Assembly (NCBI GenBank): GCA_014529385.2
Contig: CM043958.1
Location: 78,354,669 to 78,418,668 of the forward strand
Direction of reading: 5' to 3'
Source of the DNA: Adiantum capillus-veneris
Taxonomy: Eukaryota > Streptophyta > Polypodiopsida > Polypodiales > Pteridaceae
DNA: 64,000 nt
In this document: piece after piece, positions 20,822-32,412 of the stretch
How the letters are laid out: every line of letters starts with the position of its first letter
Numbering within the stretch: the first letter of the stretch is position 1
The notes under the pieces: generated by a model
The model's input: the letters and a program-made list of their open reading frames with translations, nothing else
What the model was told of the DNA's origin: nothing
Database searches by the model: none
Made by a program: the position numbers and the translations under genes

Positions 20822-21526
20822 CTCCATGAAGCCCTCATCTCCGAATGCCGCATCAAATTGTTGAATAAAGGCCAAAACTTTGTCGGTAGCACCAAAGGTG
20901 CCATTGTAGGTAAGAAAAGAGATACTCTTTCCTCCCTCCTTGAACTGTTTGAGCTTGAATGACCTCTTCCAAGACGCATAGGATTTCCTATGGCCTCTCC
21001 TTTTGAATTCTTTGGGATTTGCACCATCACTTCCTTCATAAGAGGAGGAGGATGATGAAGATGGAGAAGAGGGTGACCTCTTTCTCACATTTTTCTTCTC
21101 ATACTTCCTTTCTTCCTTCTTTGAATTACGGTGAGAAGGACTATCCGATGGTCTTCTCCGTTTAGGGGGTGTTGGAGAGCGTTTTGCCCGCTGTATTCGT
21201 GGTGCCATCTCCGCCGAGGTGGTGGGAGATTCGCTTCTTTCTCGTTATTCCGATGGGGGCTCTACCATTGAGATTTGGGCTCTCCTTGGTGAGGGAGTTG
21301 CCCCGTCAACTTGTAAGCTTATGGGTCCTTCATATGGGTCCTCCTCTTCTCTCACCGTAGAGAGCCCTCTTTTAGAAATCTCACTAGGAGCTTTCATAGG
21401 CACTCCCTCTTCTAGGTGAGGAGATTGGAGAGTCCCATGGATGCGTAATTGCTGTTGTACTTCACCTTGGAGGGATGGGTTGCCCATGGCTTGTTGAAGC
21501 ATAGTAACAAGATAGTTCACAAGCAT
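20822..21526 (-). pseudogene. G2 gag N-terminal part
   Basis: This is the 5' part of the G2 gag on the far side of C1. One frame runs from about 21526 through a single TAA near 21245 to the C1 junction at 20822. It contains a Gln-rich helix (LVTMLQQAMG), a basic and serine-rich stretch (SPSSPSSSSSSS) and the FIQQFDAAFGDEGF motif that in intact gags precedes HVAMYLQ. That continuation is found at 17592 and below, so C1 split this motif. No other domain is seen. Confidence 0.82.
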
Positions 21527-22009
21527 AGGGGCACAATAGTAGCTTGACCATTAGCAAAATCAAAGCCATCAACATTAATTTCACTCTCTCTACTATTGTC
21601 AACCATTCTAGCTACGTTTAAGGTGTAAATTTTTACTTGTACTTTGGCACTTCAAGCCCTAGTTGCTACTCCTCTTTACTTTAAAAGATAGGCACTCAAG
21701 CATCTATACCAATGGCTCGAAATATCATTAATTGCAAGGAATAGAAGAGAGGGTTTATCATAGCCCACTCGGCACCGGTTCTTGTGAAGCTTCTAATAGC
21801 TCAATAATGTTTAAGCCGTAGGCAAGCCCCTTGGGACTCCATTATTAAGACCATAGCTCTCGACGGGGATACCCCGTTAACTGCATGAAGCAGGTGCACC
21901 TCAAGGATAATAAATCCCTATTCTACTTACCCTCATGAAATTATTAATACCAACTGCTTGTAGCAAGCTTAAGGATCTCTCTTTTTGAGCAAGAAAAGAG
22001 AAATTGATA
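21527..22009 (-). other. G2 5' leader
   Basis: Non-coding stretch between the primer site and gag. I see no further motif. Confidence 0.6.
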
Positions 22010-22021
22010 GCTCTGATACCA
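22010..22021 (-). other. G2 primer-binding site, tRNA-iMet type
   Basis: On the - strand TGGTATCAGAGC, one base inside the 5' LTR. Confidence 0.9.
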
Positions 22022-22022
22022 A

Positions 22023-23671
22023 TGTAACATTTAATGGTCTATAAAGCTTGTAAATAGCGGAAAATAACTTAACATAGTGAGCATTTCATTAAGAGCAAGT
22101 TATTAATGAGCATAAAAGAGTGCTTGGTTGGAGATAGCAACATTAGCATAACACCTAATTAGTTTGGCATAACAATACTTGAAAGAGGGAGAGAAACAGA
22201 ACAATTGACAACTATTGAGGATCGGATTTACATGGACCGGACCCCATCCATTAGGAATTTGTACTATAGCTTCTCCCATTAAGAGAGACTTTGTATAATA
22301 CAATTCTTTGTGTTCCTTGGTAAAAACTCGTTGGTGCTATGAAGATGGAAGCTTCATGCACCAAACTTACACATACACATAACATCAATTCCTCGTTGGT
22401 CTCTGACCGAAGACCTCACACACCTTCAAAGCTAGTGAGAGCTAGCGGGGTATGAGAGTAGATCTAGAGGAACAAGGAGTATTCTTACAAGAAAGAAGTA
22501 TTTTCTCACTTAATTATTCTTGTAACTTAGCTTAGCTTAGTAATTAGATAATAGAGGAGAGAAGCATGGCATTGAAGCTTGGCTCTTGGTTGGATTTGCA
22601 TTCCACATCCAAGAGTTGTTGGTGTAGGCCTCCATTCTCCAATCTTGGAGAAGAAGATGAGCTTTCCATTAAATCTTGGAGAAAGAGATGACTTTCTTGC
22701 TCTACACATGAGTTGTGTGAGTGTGTGTGGAATTATGCCTTTACAAATCAACTCCCTCTCTCATCTTGGTCGACCCCTCTTGCAATTTACTCATGTTGGC
22801 TTCCTATTAACCCTTGAAAAGCTTAGCCAATAGCATTTGAGCAAGCTTTTTACTCATGCTAGCTTCCTATTGGCCGGTGAAAAGTAGCCAATAGCATTCG
22901 AGAGGCCCAGTCAAGAGCCTTGTCACAAGTGTCCATCCCTTTCCTCTTTTGTAAAAGCTGAGATAATTAATTTAATTTTCTAAATTGTTATTGGACCTTT
23001 TTGTCTTCTGGCCAATAGGAATTAAGCAAATTTGTGGCCTGCTTATTTCTCATTGGACCTTTTGACTGTCCAATAGTATTTTTGGGAGATTAATTCTCAT
23101 TGGTTCTTTTATCAAGAATTTCTAAAATAAGAAATTGAATTTACACTAGCTCAATCCTCATTGGGCCACCTCTTTGTCAATCCAATAGGATTCACGCAAG
23201 AATGGGGGTTTCATTGCATGCCTGACATGTGTCCTGTTTACTTTGTGGAAAGGGTAAGCTTAGGTGTATAGCGCACGAGCGTGTGTGTGTGTCTAGTCAA
23301 ACAAGATTTTTCATCTTCTTAGCTCGCCCTCTAATCTGTCCTGTAGCTATTTGGACTTTTGTACACACACAAAGCATCCTATTCCATTAACATTTGAGCA
23401 TTGGACTTACACTTTGAAATTTTGGAACTTAACCTTTTGGAAGTCCTAATGGGCTGAACCCTAAGGTCTTTGGAGTCCATTCATTACACATTGCACATTG
23501 CTCTTTTGCAGATGGTACCCCTTTGGATCCCTACTCTGGGGCCCCTACTGTGACTAGTCTGCTAGCCTTACTAACAATCTAGCTTTTTCTCCCCTGGTAC
23601 TTCCCCATATTAAATGATCAATTTAACATGAGAAAATCATTTAGGAGAATTAGATATTAGTTATTATGACA
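22023..23671 (-). repeat. G2 5' LTR
   Basis: A 1,649-bp LTR, TGTCATAATAAC ... TGTTACA on the - strand. Its two parts match 1250-1602 and 11633-13191. Like its partner it is rich in CCAAT/ATTGG boxes (about 22790-23190) and has a short GT run near 23280-23292. More mismatches are visible between the G2 LTRs than between the G3 LTRs, so G2 is older. Confidence 0.9.
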
Positions 23672-25530
23672 CATTGTTTAGGAAACACATTGCACACTAG
23701 TTATGAACACAACTCCTTATCATTTATGGCCAATGGTAAACATGTGCTTTTGCTTGGTAAGAAAAATATACCATCTGCACCTCTTATATGTACAGCCAAG
23801 CTTTCTATTTTACAGAAAGCAAATTTAATAGATGAAGTCTTTTTGTGTTACTGCTTATCTCCAAGTCTTGTGAATTCTCAAGAACAAAGTGCGGTGAATT
23901 CTATTAATGGTATACAAAATGCAATGAATTCTAATGATAAGCAAAATGTTAACAAGTCTAACGAGAAAAGTTCTCTCAATTTTAATTCTATAGAGCAACG
24001 TGCAACTATTATAAAATAGACATTACAAGAATTACAAGATTCTCCATTGCAGCATAACTCTAGTTTACTTTCTTCTTTTGCACGGCAAAAGCTGACTCAC
24101 TTACTCACGGAGTATAGTGATGTTTTCTCAAGTGATTTACCCCGGGTATACCCCCTACACATGATGTGAAGCATGGCATAGATGTCTTGCTAGGGACTAA
24201 ACCAATGAGTAAACCGTATGAGTGCTAAAGAAGCCAAGGAGGTTGAGAGTCAGTTGGCTGACTACTTCGCCCTGGTTTCATTAGACCTAGCACTTTGCCT
24301 TAGGCATCACCAATTCTATTGGTAAAAAAGAAGATGGTACTATGCGCATGTGCGTAGATTATCGTGGATTAAATGCCATAACCATCAAGAACAAGTATCC
24401 TCTGCCTTGAGTGGATGAGTTGTTTGATCAACTCCATGGGGCAAGATACTATACAAAGATAGATCTCTGTTCAGGATACCACCAGGTGCGTATCCTTTTG
24501 CAAGATATCTCCAAAACCTCCTTTAGAACACGGTTTTTGCATTTTGAACTTTTGGTTATGCCTTTTGGTTTAACCAATGCTCCAAGTACATTTATGACAC
24601 TCATGGATAGTGTCTCCCTATCTTGGAAAATTTGTTTTGATGGCATTCTCATTTACAGTAAGACTGAACATGAACACATAGAACAGTTATGATTAGTGTT
24701 CAAACAGCTACGAGCTCACGTGTTGTATGCTAAGTAAAGTAAGTGCAATTTCTTTAAAACAAAGATACATTACCTCAGTCATGTGATCTCTTATTCTGGC
24801 ATCAAAATGGACACTGACAAGGTCTCTGACATTCTTCGATGGCCACATCCCAACATGGTTGAGGAGCTTCAAATATTTTAGGCATGGTTGGATTTTATCG
24901 ACAGTATATCCGTGATTATTCCAAAATCACTATTCCTATGACATATCAACTTAAAGAAAAACATAAGACCTTTTCTTGCGGATGGCAAAAAATGCAGTTT
25001 TAAACAGCTCAAGGTAGCTATAGCCACTGCTTCCATCCTAGTAATTGTTGACCCACTTAAGCCGTTTGTGGTAGGGAATGATGCTAGTGATAAAGCAATC
25101 GGTGCGGTACTTCTCTAAGAGGAAAGACCTATAGCCTTTGAAAGTAAAAAGTTAGATAGAGCTCAATAGAACTATTATGTCTATGACAGAGAGCTGTATG
25201 TCATAATTCACGCTTTACGAAAGTGGTGACACTGTTTATATGGTGCCGAGTTTGAAGTAGTATTTGACCATGAGAGTATCAAATGGTTTACTACTCAAAC
25301 GGACTTGAAGGGTCGTAAAGCTAGATGGGCAAAAATCCTTCAAGATTGTGATTGTAAGCTACGATGTTGCAAGGGGCAAAATAATGTAGTAGCAGATGCA
25401 CTAAGTCGGATGCCTCAGATTAATTCACTTGCTTTCACAAAAATAAAGAGTGAATTTTTGGAGTCATTACGTGGCAAGTGTGCACAAGATCAATCATATG
25501 CTAAAGTGTGGAGTGAAATTTAAAAAGGGA
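23672..25530 (+). pseudogene. G1 protease tail, reverse transcriptase and RNase H
   Basis: G1 resumes right after G2. An open piece at 23666-24019 has the post-protease region (SLSFMANGKHVLLLG). RT follows: [10 protein letters not shown] near 24350-24375, YYTKIDLCSGYHQVRI near 24450-24490, VMPFGLTNAPSTF near 24555-24600, and the catalytic box as FDGILIYS (usual FDDILIYS) near 24635-24660. The connection (a GFYRQYIRDYSK-like stretch near 24890-24920) and RNase H (to 25523, with NNVVADALSRMPQ) are present. Many stops and indels break the frame, and the DD box is lost. Confidence 0.8.
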
Positions 25531-27000
25531 TCCCTCACACTCACATGTCTCTGTACAGCTATATCAACATGTCTCTGCACGTGTAGATAAAAACTCCAAC
25601 ACATAGAGCTCCACCCCTACTCAGGAAGAGCTTAAGTGATAGAAGAATTTTCCATTGATGATGTATACTTACTCCACAAGGGTAGAGTATGTGTCCCAAA
25701 GGACTCAGACACTAGCACCAAATCTTATTTGAGTGTCACAATAGTCCAAGTGCTGGTCGTCCAAGTATTCGTAAGACGTATGCCTTAGTTCGACGACAAT
25801 TTTATTGGTCGCGGGCTTACATCATGATGCTCAAGAGTACGTACTAAACTACCAACCATGCCAAGTTAATAAGTCACACCGCCTCAAGGTAGGTGGCCTT
25901 TTACATCCTTTAGAGATTCCACAAGGTAAGTGGGAGAGCATCTCTATGGATTTTGTAGTAGGACTACCTACTACAAATTGTGGCCATGATGCCATACGGA
26001 TAATTGTAGACCTCTTACAAAGATGGGCCGATTCATTCCCACTAAGACTACAGTTAAGACATCGTAATTAGCACAACTATGTGTAGAGGATATATATAAA
26101 CTCTACGGTCTTCCAACTAGTATCATTAGTGACAGAGATCTAAAGTTCAAAAATCACTTCTGAAGAGCTGTGTTTCAAAAGTTGGAAACTAAACTTAATC
26201 TGAGTACGGCTGATCATCTAGAAATAGATGATCAAACCGAAAGAGTTAATCAAGTGCCAGAGGATATGCTACGAGTGTACGTTAGCAAGAAGCAAACCAA
26301 TTGGGAAGACTACTTACCTATATTGGAATTTTCTTATAATAGTTCAAAGCATGTGACTACAGGGTTTAGTCCATTTATACTTTTATATGGATTTCAACCT
26401 AGATCGCCCATTACGGTGGGGTTGGCTAAGGAGAAGATATAACAAGCGAAGGATTTTCTCCAAGACCATGTTGACATGCTTTGAGTTGCTAGACAAAATG
26501 TTAATCAAGCTCAAGATCGACATAAGAATTACATAGATGAGCATCATCGTCTTGCTACTTTCGAAGAAGGAGACAAGGTTTTCCTCAAGGTTCCATATCA
26601 CTCAGAAATTTTGAAGATGGGAAAAGTTGCTAAACTTTCACCATGCTATTGTGGACCATTTATCATTCTTAAACGTATAGGTCAAGTGGCCTATAAGTTA
26701 GCTCTTCCAAAGAACTCACGAGTTCATCTTGTTTTTCATGTTAGCCGTTTTACGAAAACAGCTAGGATAGAATGATAATATCATTGACACAGGTGTGTTA
26801 GCTGACCTTATTGAAGCACCAAGAATCCCTCATGAGCCCAAAAAGATTTTGGATTCTTGAGCTTTGCACCAGACATCATGTCAGACGACAGGTGTTGGTA
26901 AAATGGCTAGATAGACCTGAAGAAGGTTCTACATGGGAGAATGTCTCTACACTTAAAAAACGTTTTCCTACTTCATTTTTTAGGACAAAAATGATTCTCC
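25531..27000 (+). pseudogene. G1 integrase with chromodomain
   Basis: Broken integrase. Seen are the zinc finger end (CQVNKSHRLKVGGLLHPL near 25860-25920), WESISMDFVVGLPTTN near 25930-25980, SDRDLKFK near 26125-26150, and the LNLSTADHLEIDDQTERVN region near 26190-26250, where the catalytic E would be. The end (about 26830-26990) is a chromodomain-like segment with QVLVKWLDRPEEGSTWENV. This places G1 among chromoviruses. The last open frame runs into a poly-G tract. Confidence 0.8.
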
Positions 27001-27002
27001 AA

Positions 27003-27024
27003 GGGGGGGGGGGGGGGGGGGAGG
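27003..27024 (+). other. G1 polypurine tract, extended to a 19-base G run
   Basis: Nineteen G followed by AGG, just before the LTR start TGTAAGCAC at 27028. The position is that of a polypurine tract; the length suggests homopolymer expansion. Confidence 0.75.
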
Positions 27025-27027
27025 TAA

Positions 27028-27435
27028 TGTAAGCACATGGGTCCTACGGGAAAGGCCACCGACACGACCGGATAGTGTGTAAGCTAGGGGGAGGCTATAA
27101 GATAGCACGGTTGGGTGGAGACTAGCACATGCATTACCACCACCCTTTCACTTGGCTATACATTTTGTTGCATATCCTACGTTGTTGAGGTTCGATAGCG
27201 TGAGGTTTTCATTGAGTTGAGGTATTCTCAAATGTGGAGATACCTTCCGTGATACAGGTAGGTGGAGCATCCCTTATGAGGCCTCGCCATAGAATATGTA
27301 TAGAGTGGTATAAGTGCTTTTGACGTCGAGTTGGCAGTCTATGGTCAGTTTGACAGTTTATGTGCCTCAGTTGGTCTCTATACAGTGTGCTTTTGAGAGG
27401 CATTGCCCTCTTTTATTCTTTGTGAGTGACACACT
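27028..27435 (+). repeat. Start of the G1 3' LTR (end uncertain)
   Basis: LTR-like DNA beginning TGTAAGCAC. The 5' LTR lies outside the window, so the end cannot be fixed. A GACACA near 27428-27433 is one possible end. Confidence 0.5.
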
Positions 27436-28060
27436 TGGTCATTTTGTCTCGTATTTTGGTTGACATCGTCCCAAATACAAAGGAAACTCTATTGAAAATT
27501 TTCTAGAATCTTTTGGTAGTTTTGTCACCATGTCGTTCTTTCCACCTTTGAACATTGGGAAGGAAAATTTTAAATTACTCGAGTGTTCTGCAATGTGACT
27601 GGTTCTGGTTTTGTGAATTGGCTTCTTCTTTATGGACCTTCTTCTACTATAGTGATCCATATCAACACTCCACTCCTTGTATGTCTCTATTTCTGACATT
27701 GTGTCCTCTTCTTTCTTCTTTGCTAATTTATGCGTTGATTTGTGCCATTGTTTACTCCCATCACTTTCTCATTGTGTTTTGTATTTTTTGGGACCCACAA
27801 GATTGATTTCTTTGTTTAGCCCGTTCAGCTTGCCTTCTCTTGGAATGAGTGGAATGTTGGGAATCCCTCGATTCATCAACTATCCCTAGCCCTAGGGCCA
27901 CATCCGTATCATTACTAGGTTCTTATTCAATTTGTAGCTGTACTCTAATTGGACTAACATGGTTTGGATCATCCATGAACTTGGTAGCTGGCCGTTGACC
28001 ACTTGTACCTCTTCTGGGCAGCATATTGGGTATCGTATAGCTCTAGCACCCACTGGGAGA
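27436..28060. other. Unassigned stretch between G1 and C2
   Basis: No recognisable domain on either strand. It may be the rest of the G1 LTR, or host DNA. Short open frames here lack motifs. Confidence 0.4.
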
Positions 28061-28414
28061 TAGTTCACTTGTGGAGAGCAACTTAGCTCAATCCATTTGT
28101 GATCGCCAAAATGAAATGAGCTGGACACTCTTAACTTTTCCAGGTTGGTAGTTAGAGTTGACGGAGAGGAGCCGGGAGCACAACAAAAGAGGAAGAGGAA
28201 TACACACACGCACTACCATAGCCACATACACAGGTTGGAGGGGGAGAGCCGACACACACACTATGTGCCCCCTTTCTTTCTTCTGTATCTTATGCACTAA
28301 AGAATAATACACAATGTACTTAGTGTTAGTCGCTCACACAAGTGTATAGCTATACACTTAGGGTTAGTAGCAGTAAGTGATGGGCTAATGGCCACATGGC
28401 CATTATACCTAACA
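28061..28414 (-). repeat. C2 3' LTR (lower end approximate)
   Basis: On the - strand it begins TGTTAGGTATAATGG right after a polypurine tract. No second LTR copy exists in the window, so the lower boundary is a guess. Confidence 0.5.
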
Positions 28415-28428
28415 TTCTCCCACTTGAT
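28415..28428 (-). other. C2 polypurine tract
   Basis: AAGTGGGAGAA on the - strand immediately before the LTR, the common copia form. Confidence 0.8.
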
Positions 28429-28499
28429 GGACAATGTGGGAGACCATAAGAATGGAAGAGAACCACTCTTCATCCAATGCCCATCAACTCACGATAGTG

Positions 28500-29765
28500 C
28501 TAAAACTGATGGCTGGAGAGACTTTTAGTGAGTGCATCCGCTGTGTTCTCTGATGTAGGAATCTTCACTAAATCAAGGCTCTTGTTTGCCAGGCATTCAC
28601 GAGACTGAAGTGATAATGCACATTAATGTGTTTCCTTCTGGAATGAAACACTGGATTGTTAGCCAAGGCAATAGCACTGTGACTGTCACAATGAAGAACC
28701 GGAGTACGCTGCTCCAATCCAAGATCTTTCACTAGGTGAGCAAGCCAAATAGCTTCTTTGCATGCTTCACTCGATGCAACATACTCTGCCTCTGTGGAAG
28801 AAATGGATGTACAGTCTTGAAGAATGGATCTCCAAGAAATAGCAAAACCAGCAAATGTGTAAATCCAACCTGTTGTTTATTTACAACTGTCAACACAACC
28901 TACATAATCACTGTCTACAAATCCCTGAATGGATGACTCTCCACAACCATAGAATAACTGTCGATCTGCAGTGCCACTCAAGTATCTGAGAATCGACTTG
29001 ACAACATCCCAATTCTTTTTACTAGGGCTAGACATAAATCTGTTGACAACTCCCACTGCATGTGTAATATAAGGTCTTGTAGCCACCATGGCGTACATGA
29101 GACTACCACAAGTTGAAGCGTAAGGAGCCTTAGCCATCGTAGCTTTTCCTTAGCAGATTTGGGACAATCGTTCTTGCTAAGTTTCAAATATGCAGGCAAT
29201 GGATTACTAAAAGCCTTTCCCCTCTGCATGTTGAAACAATCAAGAACCTTGTACACATACTCTTTTTTAGAAAGGTACAACAACCTCTGCTTACGGTCAC
29301 GAGTAATGCGCATACCCAAAATTTGATTGGCTTCACCCAAATCTTTCATGTCAAATTGACTTTTCAACTTGGTTTTCAAGTCAACAATGTCCTTCTTGGA
29401 ATGACTAGCAATAAGCATGTCATCTACATAAAGGATAAGCATAATAAGCTGTCCATTGGGTTTTCTTTTCACATAAATACATGGATCCTCATCACTACGC
29501 TTATAGCCTAGGGAACTCATAAACGCATCAAAATTTTGATACCATTATCTGGATGATTTATTCAAGCCATGGAGACTTTTTAGAAGCTTACAGACCAAAT
29601 GTTCCTTACCCTTTAACACAAACCCTACAGGTTGCTGCATATAAATATCTTCCTCAAGATCACCATGTAAGAAAGTTGTAATGACATCCATTTGATCAAG
29701 CTCCATATCATTAGTGGCAACCAAAGCAAGCAACATTCTTAGTGGTCATCTTGACCACTAGAGAA
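28500..29765 (-). pseudogene. C2 copia reverse transcriptase and RNase H
   Basis: Copia RT in three open pieces (29736-29545, 29520-28978, 29137-28877). Motifs are MDVITTFLHGDLEEDIYMQQPVGF near 29640-29700, LILYVDDMLIASHSK with the catalytic YVDD near 29410-29440, and MKDLGEANQILGM near 29320-29350. Next come the YASTCGSLMYAMVATRP segment near 29070-29125 and RNase H with TEAEYVASSEACKEAIW at about 28745-28795. Stops and frameshifts near 29540, 29140 and 28880 inactivate it. Confidence 0.88.
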
Positions 29766-31060
29766 AAGATCTCCTAGAAATCGACACCATATTCTTGCTT
29801 GAAACCTTTGGCCACTAAACAAGCTTTGTAATTGTCAATCTTCTTCTTGTAGACCCATTTACAAGGCAATGCTTTCCTACCTTTTGGCAATGGAATAAGT
29901 TCCCATGTTTGGTTCTTTGCAATATTGGACAGCTCCCTCTTCATAGCATGTTCCCACTGAACCTTATCATTGGCTAGCATAGCCTCTTTGTAACAAGAAG
30001 GCTCACCACTATCTGTCAGCAAAACAAAATCCACTCCTGGAACAAAACATTTTGGCGGATGTGAGACGCTTTGAGATCTCCGCGGTTGATCAGAACTCGT
30101 ACTAGCCTGTGTAGTAAATGGCTCGGGAGCTATCTGGACATGAGGTGATACATTGGAAAACGTCACTTTTTGGAATTCAACCTTTTTTCACTGGCTGTCT
30201 ATGCATCTTAGTCTCATTAAAGACAACATCAGTGCTACTATCACTAATCGACTTTTTGGATCCTAAACGATAGCCAAGTTGACCATCTACACCATAGCCC
30301 ATGAAGATGCATTTCTTGGACTTAGGATCTAGCTTAGCACGCGTCTCCTTGGGTACATGTGCATAAGCTTCACAGCCAAATGTGCGGAGTTTCTCATAAG
30401 ACAATTTATGTCATGACCATAACTCTAAAGATACACGAAACTATAATGAAGCATGTGGTGATCTATTGATCAAGTACATGACTGTGTATATAATGCTTCA
30501 GTCCAAAACGCTTGCAGTAAATTAGCCTGTGATATCATAGACATAATCCACTCTTAGATGGCCCTATCCATTTGTTCTGCAACACCATTTTGTGCAGGGG
30601 TATAAAGAGCTGTGAACTCACGCTTAATTCCCCTACTTGAAAGAAGTCTGTAAAATCTTTGGGACATATTCTCCACCATTGTCTGAGCGCAAAGCTTTCA
30701 ACTTATGTTCAGATTGTGTTTCAACACTAGATAAGAACTTCTTGAAGAAAGAAAGGGTCTCATCTTTAGACCCCATGGCGTAGATCCAAACATGCCGTGC
30801 TGCATCGTCAATGAATGTAACATAATAGGACGCATCACCATGAGATTTAGAAGGCATAGGCCCACATAAATCACTGTGCACAAGCTTTAAGCGTTTTCTT
30901 TCTTTTTCAAAAGAATGTGTACGATTTGTCCATGTTTGATTTCCATATTGACAGTGCTCACAAAAGGGAAAATAAAAAAATGACAAAGATGGTAAGTAGC
31001 CCAAATGAGAGAGTGTCTCCATTTCCTTCTTTGACATATGTCCTAAGCATCTATGTCACA
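29766..31060 (-). pseudogene. C2 copia integrase and linker
   Basis: The integrase core is at 31037-30633: zinc finger Cys in CEHCQYGNQ, SDLCGPMP with the first D, LRSDNGGEYV with the second D. After a damaged stretch with the catalytic-E region, 30404-30177 carries the copia C-terminal motif FGCEAYAHVPKETRAKLDPKSKKCIF. The piece at 30166-29774 (PPKCFVPGVDFVLL ... KREL...TWELIPLPKGRKALPCKWVYKKK) is the linker into RT. Several stops are present. Confidence 0.85.
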
Positions 31061-31560
31061 AAGCAATGGTTGGAAGCTAGGTTATAGAAAGAACACTGTT
31101 TTTATCAGATACATAATGAGGATAAAGTGAACCAACTTTAGAACCATGTACTATAATAAGATGGCCCTTCGCAACACGCCAAGACTGTTGATGAAAAATG
31201 AATTTGTAACCCAAGTCATCAAGACGTCCAACCGAAATCAGATTGCGTAGCAAGGCTGGAACATAATGCACATTAATGATGAGAGACTTCACCCCATTTT
31301 CCATAGCCATGGCAATATCACCTACGCCAACAATGTCACAAGAGTAACTGTCACCAAGTGTAACAGAGCCAATGGTTTCCCTCGTAGTGTAGTAAACAAA
31401 TGTCTATGAGATGTACATGCAACGAAGCACCCGAATCAAGAATCCATGTATGGGATACTTTACCACTAACAAGAAGTTTAGTTGGCATAGAACTCTGCAA
31501 AGATAAAGCTTCTTGTGCATCATAAAAGACATCATTATTTTGAGTGAGCATATTAATATC
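31061..31560 (-). pseudogene. C2 copia protease and gag-pre-integrase segment
   Basis: WILDSGASLHV (active site DSGA, typical of copia) lies near 31420-31450. VHYVPALLRNLISVGRLDDLG, the usual post-protease segment, lies near 31215-31275. A frameshift near 31350 separates them. Confidence 0.85.
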
Positions 31561-32412
31561 TTGCGCATCACTATCATCTTGAACTACATTCAGTTCTTCA
31601 ATCTTAACCGAACTCTTTGGTTTCTCCTCTTTATCATCATAATCTTTGCCTTTACCTTTTCCCTTCTCTTTGTCATGCTTCCAAGCATAAAAATCCTTCT
31701 TTATGTGACCAAACTTATCACAATAATGGCATTGAACATTGCGGCGACCGCGAGACTTTGATCTACCCTTTTCTGCATCTCTATTGCCCTATTTCTTGGA
31801 CTCACTTTGCAAACAACGTCCCTTAAGTTGCTTATCATCCCTTTGCACATAATGAGATTCACCATGATGCGAGCTAGTCATGGTCTTTTGATGCATTCCC
31901 TCTGAAAAAAGTGCACTAGTAACATCGTCGTATTTTAGTATACAATTAAGATCAGAGTTACTAATAAATGTGCAAAAGATATCCCAAGAGGGTGGCCGAA
32001 CAAAGCAAAAAGATTGCTTTCATCTCATGATCAATGGTCATGCGTTGTGCACGAATCTGGGCAAAAAAAGAATCAAAATCTTTGATATGGCTAGCAACAC
32101 TAGCTGACTCCTTTATATGAAGATTAAAAAGTTATTGCATCAAGAAGACCTTTTTGCTAGCTGTATCCTTTTTGTAAGTATCAGATAATTCTATCATAAA
32201 GCATGAACAGTCTCGCATTCTAACACTGGAAAGTACACCAACTCACCAAGGTGCAATCGAATTGTAGACGTGCATAGCTCATCAAGCTCCTCCCACTGAA
32301 ACTAGGTCATGTGCATATCTTCAGTTCTAGCTGCATAGAACTTTCCACGGACCTTAAAGGAGGTAGCTTGAAAATGGTACTACCATTATCCAGCTTGTCA
32401 ACTCAGATCATA
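31561..32412 (-). pseudogene. C2 copia gag remnant, 5' truncated
   Basis: Read through many stops, the - strand shows a copia gag from a VDKLDNGSTIFKL-like start near 32405, through SASVASHIKDFDSFFAQI near 32060-32110, to a zinc knuckle (CHYCDKFGHIKKD-like) near 31690-31730. No 5' LTR or primer site follows at 32413; the next base already belongs to G4. Confidence 0.7.

Noticed and set aside
27892-28209. 105-codon open frame on the - strand
   Set aside because: It overlaps the probable C2 LTR and has no recognisable domain or repeats.
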